Source: Candidatus Mailhella excrementigallinarum (lineage in GTDB: Bacteria > Desulfobacterota > Desulfovibrionia > Desulfovibrionales > Desulfovibrionaceae). From it: DNA of 64,000 bases. The DNA is taken from NCBI GenBank assembly GCA_944324075.1, contig CALUUZ010000004.1, forward strand, positions 62,001 through 126,000, in the 5' to 3' direction. Both the position numbers and the translations under genes were made by a program. A model generated the notes under the pieces. It ran no database searches. It was given only the letters and a program-made list of their open reading frames with translations, and had not been told where the DNA came from. Of the stretch, positions 61,920 to 64,000 are shown one piece after another (within the stretch, counting starts at the first letter, position 1; each line of letters opens with the position of its first letter).

Positions 61920-62873
61920 TTACTCCTTGGAGGCGTCGTCCGCGCCGGTGGATGTGGCGATTTCAGCCCAGGTCTTCTTCCCGTCGCCCTTGACGTGCGG
62001 AGCCTTCCAGCTGACAGGGCGGTTCAGGTTTTCCAGCAGCCTGGCCTGAATGGCTTCGCTGTCCTGGGTCGGGGTATCGCCCCAGCGGATATCGTGCCAG
62101 GTAAAGTACTTCATGAACGCATGGCCCATAAAGCTGTAGGGAACCCATACAAGAATAAAGCAGGTCAGCAGAATGTACAGGCCGTAGAAGAAGGCAAGGG
62201 AGCCGGAGGCGGCTCCGAAGGCAAGGGAGAAAGGCACGGCGTCGAACATGAAGATGCCGCCCACGAATGTGAGGCTGAGAGCCAGATAGCCGCTGCCGTG
62301 ACAGACCAGAACAAGGCCGATCAGCGCGTACAGGGCGAAAATGCCGAGATTGAAGAAATGCTCGTTGGTGCTGTACTTGCGCAGCCCCTTGTCCCCGAGG
62401 CGGCGGCGGATGAGCCCCAGCGTGCCGAAAAGCACCCCTGCAAAGCCGACGACATTGGCAAGCACCAGGAGAAAGGTAAGAAAACTGACAAAACCGCCGG
62501 TAAAACCGGCCGCCACAAGCAGAGCGATGAACAGCGTCAGCGCGAACGCTCCGATGAGGGCGTACAGACCGATGTGGAAGGGATAGGTAACATACCACAG
62601 GGCACGATTGTGCTCGAAGGTAGCGTGCAGGAACAGAGCTTCCTTCAGAAAGCCTTTGAGCATTCCGATGGTGGAGCCATGCTGCTTTTCCTTCCACCAG
62701 TCGGTCTTTTCAAGGTAGCTGCCGCCATACTTCACGCGATCGGCTTCTTCATGCGCCACGGGGTAAATTTCCCAGCGCAGGTGCTGGGGGTGTTTCAGGT
62801 AGCCGATGAATTTCATCGCGATGATGGCTACGCAAGCAATCAGGGCCGCATAAGCCAGGAACATAAAGAGCAT
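61920..62873 (-). CDS. DsrM/NarI-like membrane cytochrome b subunit
   Basis: A 317-residue membrane protein with six or so helices, resembling the haem b (respiratory nitrate reductase gamma/DsrM/HmeC) family. Candidate haem ligands include the His residues in AHEEADR, LHATFEHNR, FHIGLY and VCHGSGYLAL. It would oxidise or reduce menaquinone and pair with the Fe-S protein encoded next. ATG at 62873 is chosen, since GGAGGA lies eight bases ahead; the longer frame begins with TTG inside that ribosome site. A good sigma-70 promoter lies upstream. Confidence 0.82.
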   Translation of the reverse strand: MLFMFLAYAALIACVAIIAMKFIGYLKHPQHLRWEIYPVAHEEADRVKYGGSYLEKTDWWKEKQHGSTIGMLKGFLKEALFLHATFEHNRALWYVTYPFHIGLYALIGAFALTLFIALLVAAGFTGGFVSFLTFLLVLANVVGFAGVLFGTLGLIRRRLGDKGLRKYSTNEHFFNLGIFALYALIGLVLVCHGSGYLALSLTFVGGIFMFDAVPFSLAFGAASGSLAFFYGLYILLTCFILVWVPYSFMGHAFMKYFTWHDIRWGDTPTQDSEAIQARLLENLNRPVSWKAPHVKGDGKKTWAEIATSTGADDASKE

Positions 62874-62978
62874 AGGTCTCTCCTCCAAACTTGCCGGGCG
62901 CGGCGCTCACGATTAAGCTCCGCCCCTGTCCAGGCAGTTCTTGCCGAATATGAATTCCACCAGGGGAAAACTCTCGGA

Positions 62979-63007
62979 ATCATATGGCATTATCCTCAGA
63001 AAAACAA
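62979..63007 (-). promoter_or_regulatory. Sigma-70 promoter of the DsrM/HdrD-like operon
   Basis: On the minus strand TTGTTT (63002-63007) and TATGAT (62979-62984) are separated by exactly 17 bases. The site lies about 105 bases upstream of the DsrM-like start. Confidence 0.65.
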
Positions 63008-63466
63008 GTACCGTTTCCGAAGCTCCTTGCCCTTGCCCCGGTTTTCTGCGGCTGATTACGGCGGCATGCACCTCTGATTGTGAAAATTTCACGAGGCCGC
63101 GCCTGTCATGCCGCGGCCGGCTGCGGCTCTCGCATCCCCTGACGAACACGACGTTTTTCAGGACGAACCGCCTGTTCTGCCTCCAGAATTTCAGATTTCC
63201 TCACACCACCTGTACCGCAAGCGGACTGCGGCTGCCGCTCGCCGCGCTCTGCTCCCAATTCCCGTAACCCCGATGAGCGGCAACGGGAAGGCTCCGCGCG
63301 GTCCCAATTTTCTGTTGCCTGCCCGCGCTGGCGATGCCATACTTTTTCAGCGCCTGCTGAACGCCCGCAAGCCGGAACCTGGCGCCGCGGGAACTGCGGC
63401 TCTCCGCGGCACGAAGGAAATTCACCTTTGCAGGATATCCTCAACAATATTAATTCGGGAATACGC
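63008..63466. other. Spacer upstream of L-serine dehydratase
   Basis: No supportable gene. The longest open frame here (63108-63560, plus) runs into sdaA out of frame, is Arg/Pro/Ala-rich and has no recognisable domain. I saw no clear promoter or repeat copy. Confidence 0.5.
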
Positions 63467-64000
63467 ATGTCCGTCACCGCCGACTACATTGAAACCTCGG
63501 TATTCGATCTGTTCAAAAGCGGCCCCGGCCCTTCCAGTTCACACACCATCGGTCCGATGAAAGCGGCCCATGATTTTCTGCTGCTTTGCCGGGATGAGGC
63601 CGGAATGCTCCCCGCCTCCTGTCCCGTTCCGGAAGGACGTCTGGCCTTCCATGTCCGGCTGTTCGGTTCTCTCAGCGCTACAGGTGAAGGGCACGGCACA
63701 GATGCCGCCGTACTGGCGGGCCTTCTCGGGCACGAACCTTCCCAGTGCCCTCCGGACTTTCTCCGGAATCTCCAGGAAGACAGACATCGTGAACACACCG
63801 TTCTGACGGGCGCGCGTGAAATCCGGGCTTCCCTTTCCCGCATCATGCATGACAGCGTCACGCATCACTTTCCTTACAGCAATACCCTGATTATCTCTCT
63901 TGTGCAGGAACAGGACCAGAGCGGACCCTCCACGGTTCCGCCCTCTCCCCTGCTGGAACGCGAATACTATTCCGTGGGCGGAGGCTTCATCCAGTGGAAA
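63467..64000 (+). CDS. sdaA: L-serine ammonia-lyase, N-terminal part
   Basis: The first 178 residues of an Fe-S L-serine dehydratase, which turns serine into pyruvate and ammonia. The beta-domain start is diagnostic: TSVFDLFKSGPGPSSSHTIGPMKAA (residues about 9-33), with SATGEGHGTDAAVLAGLLG near 66. HPYSNT-like HFPYSNTL near residue 137 is also typical. The window ends before the catalytic Cys-rich alpha domain. The ribosome site ahead of ATG 63467 is weak. The layout is that of the single-chain (SdaA/SdaB) type. Confidence 0.9.
   Translation, partial: MSVTADYIETSVFDLFKSGPGPSSSHTIGPMKAAHDFLLLCRDEAGMLPASCPVPEGRLAFHVRLFGSLSATGEGHGTDAAVLAGLLGHEPSQCPPDFLRNLQEDRHREHTVLTGAREIRASLSRIMHDSVTHHFPYSNTLIISLVQEQDQSGPSTVPPSPLLEREYYSVGGGFIQWK

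Noticed and set aside
60321-62873. Calling the pair dsrK and dsrM outright
   Set aside because: The Fe-S protein's N-terminus does not follow classical DsrK and dsrJOP are absent, so only family-level names are used.
60408-63077. An 889-codon open frame on the plus strand
   Set aside because: It is antisense to the HdrD/DsrK-like and DsrM-like genes, which have clear cofactor motifs. It is a GC-rich shadow frame.
63108-63560. A 150-codon open frame ahead of sdaA
   Set aside because: Its composition is atypical, it has no domain and it overlaps the clear sdaA start in another frame.
1-64000. tRNA and rRNA genes
   Set aside because: I looked for T-loop and rRNA signatures on both strands and found none; the TTCGAAT at about 33256 belongs to the RNase P RNA.

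Overview
The window is about 64 kb of GC-rich, densely coding DNA from a sulfidogenic delta-type bacterium, most likely a gut-associated member of the Desulfovibrionaceae (Desulfovibrio/Bilophila/Mailhella-like). The signs are a periplasmic nitrate reductase cluster in the order napCMADGH, an HdrD/DsrK-like plus DsrM-like membrane redox pair, fused IspDF, a TRAP transporter with a fused DctQM subunit, several sigma-54 elements and many Fe-S and cytochrome c proteins. The species assignment is inference; no rRNA or tRNA gene was seen.

Layout. 1-1.3 kb: end of rseP and tsaB. 1.9-8.1 kb: a sugar or sugar-acid catabolic cluster (mutarotase-like protein, SDR dehydrogenase, enolase-superfamily dehydratase, MFS carrier, IclR regulator, DapA-type aldolase) that resembles a fucose-type oxidative pathway. 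8.2-16.9 kb: a sigma-54 activator facing a flavin/Fe-S enoate reductase with a sigma-54 promoter, then TRAP and DASS uptake systems. 17-23 kb: a thiazoline-carboxylate hydrolase coupled to an L-cysteine desulfidase, then a soluble molybdo/tungsto-enzyme and a YjiH membrane protein. 23.2-27.1 kb: fliD (with a FliA promoter) and fliS. 28-35.2 kb: tyrS, a CgeB-type glycosyltransferase, ispDF, rnpB RNA, a CT398-like zinc-ribbon protein and a Nif3 protein. 35.5-42.4 kb: a BMP/nucleoside ABC transporter operon with an MFS exporter inside it. 42.6-51.8 kb: an MbfA-like iron exporter, a YhiN flavoprotein, a SprA-related protein, a cyclophilin and the cbpA-cbpM-clpB chaperone operon. 52-57.6 kb: napCMADGH behind a sigma-54-like promoter. 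57.6-64 kb: a DUF169 protein, a ThiS-like protein, ribB with an FMN riboswitch, the HdrD/DsrM-like pair and the start of L-serine dehydratase.

The strongest signal not explained by genes is in the spacers. At least 13 copies or part-copies of a 150-185 bp element (family A here) occur in intergenic DNA in both orientations. It has hairpin-forming terminal inverted repeats and usually TA or TG/CA at its borders. Several neighbouring genes end in a TAG whose G is the first base of the element. A second element (family B, two copies) has IS6-like ends and 8-bp target duplications, so it looks like an IS6-type MITE. Two further repeat families (C, three copies; D, two copies) fill other spacers. 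All repeat families were found by eye, and copy boundaries are approximate except where target duplications fix them.
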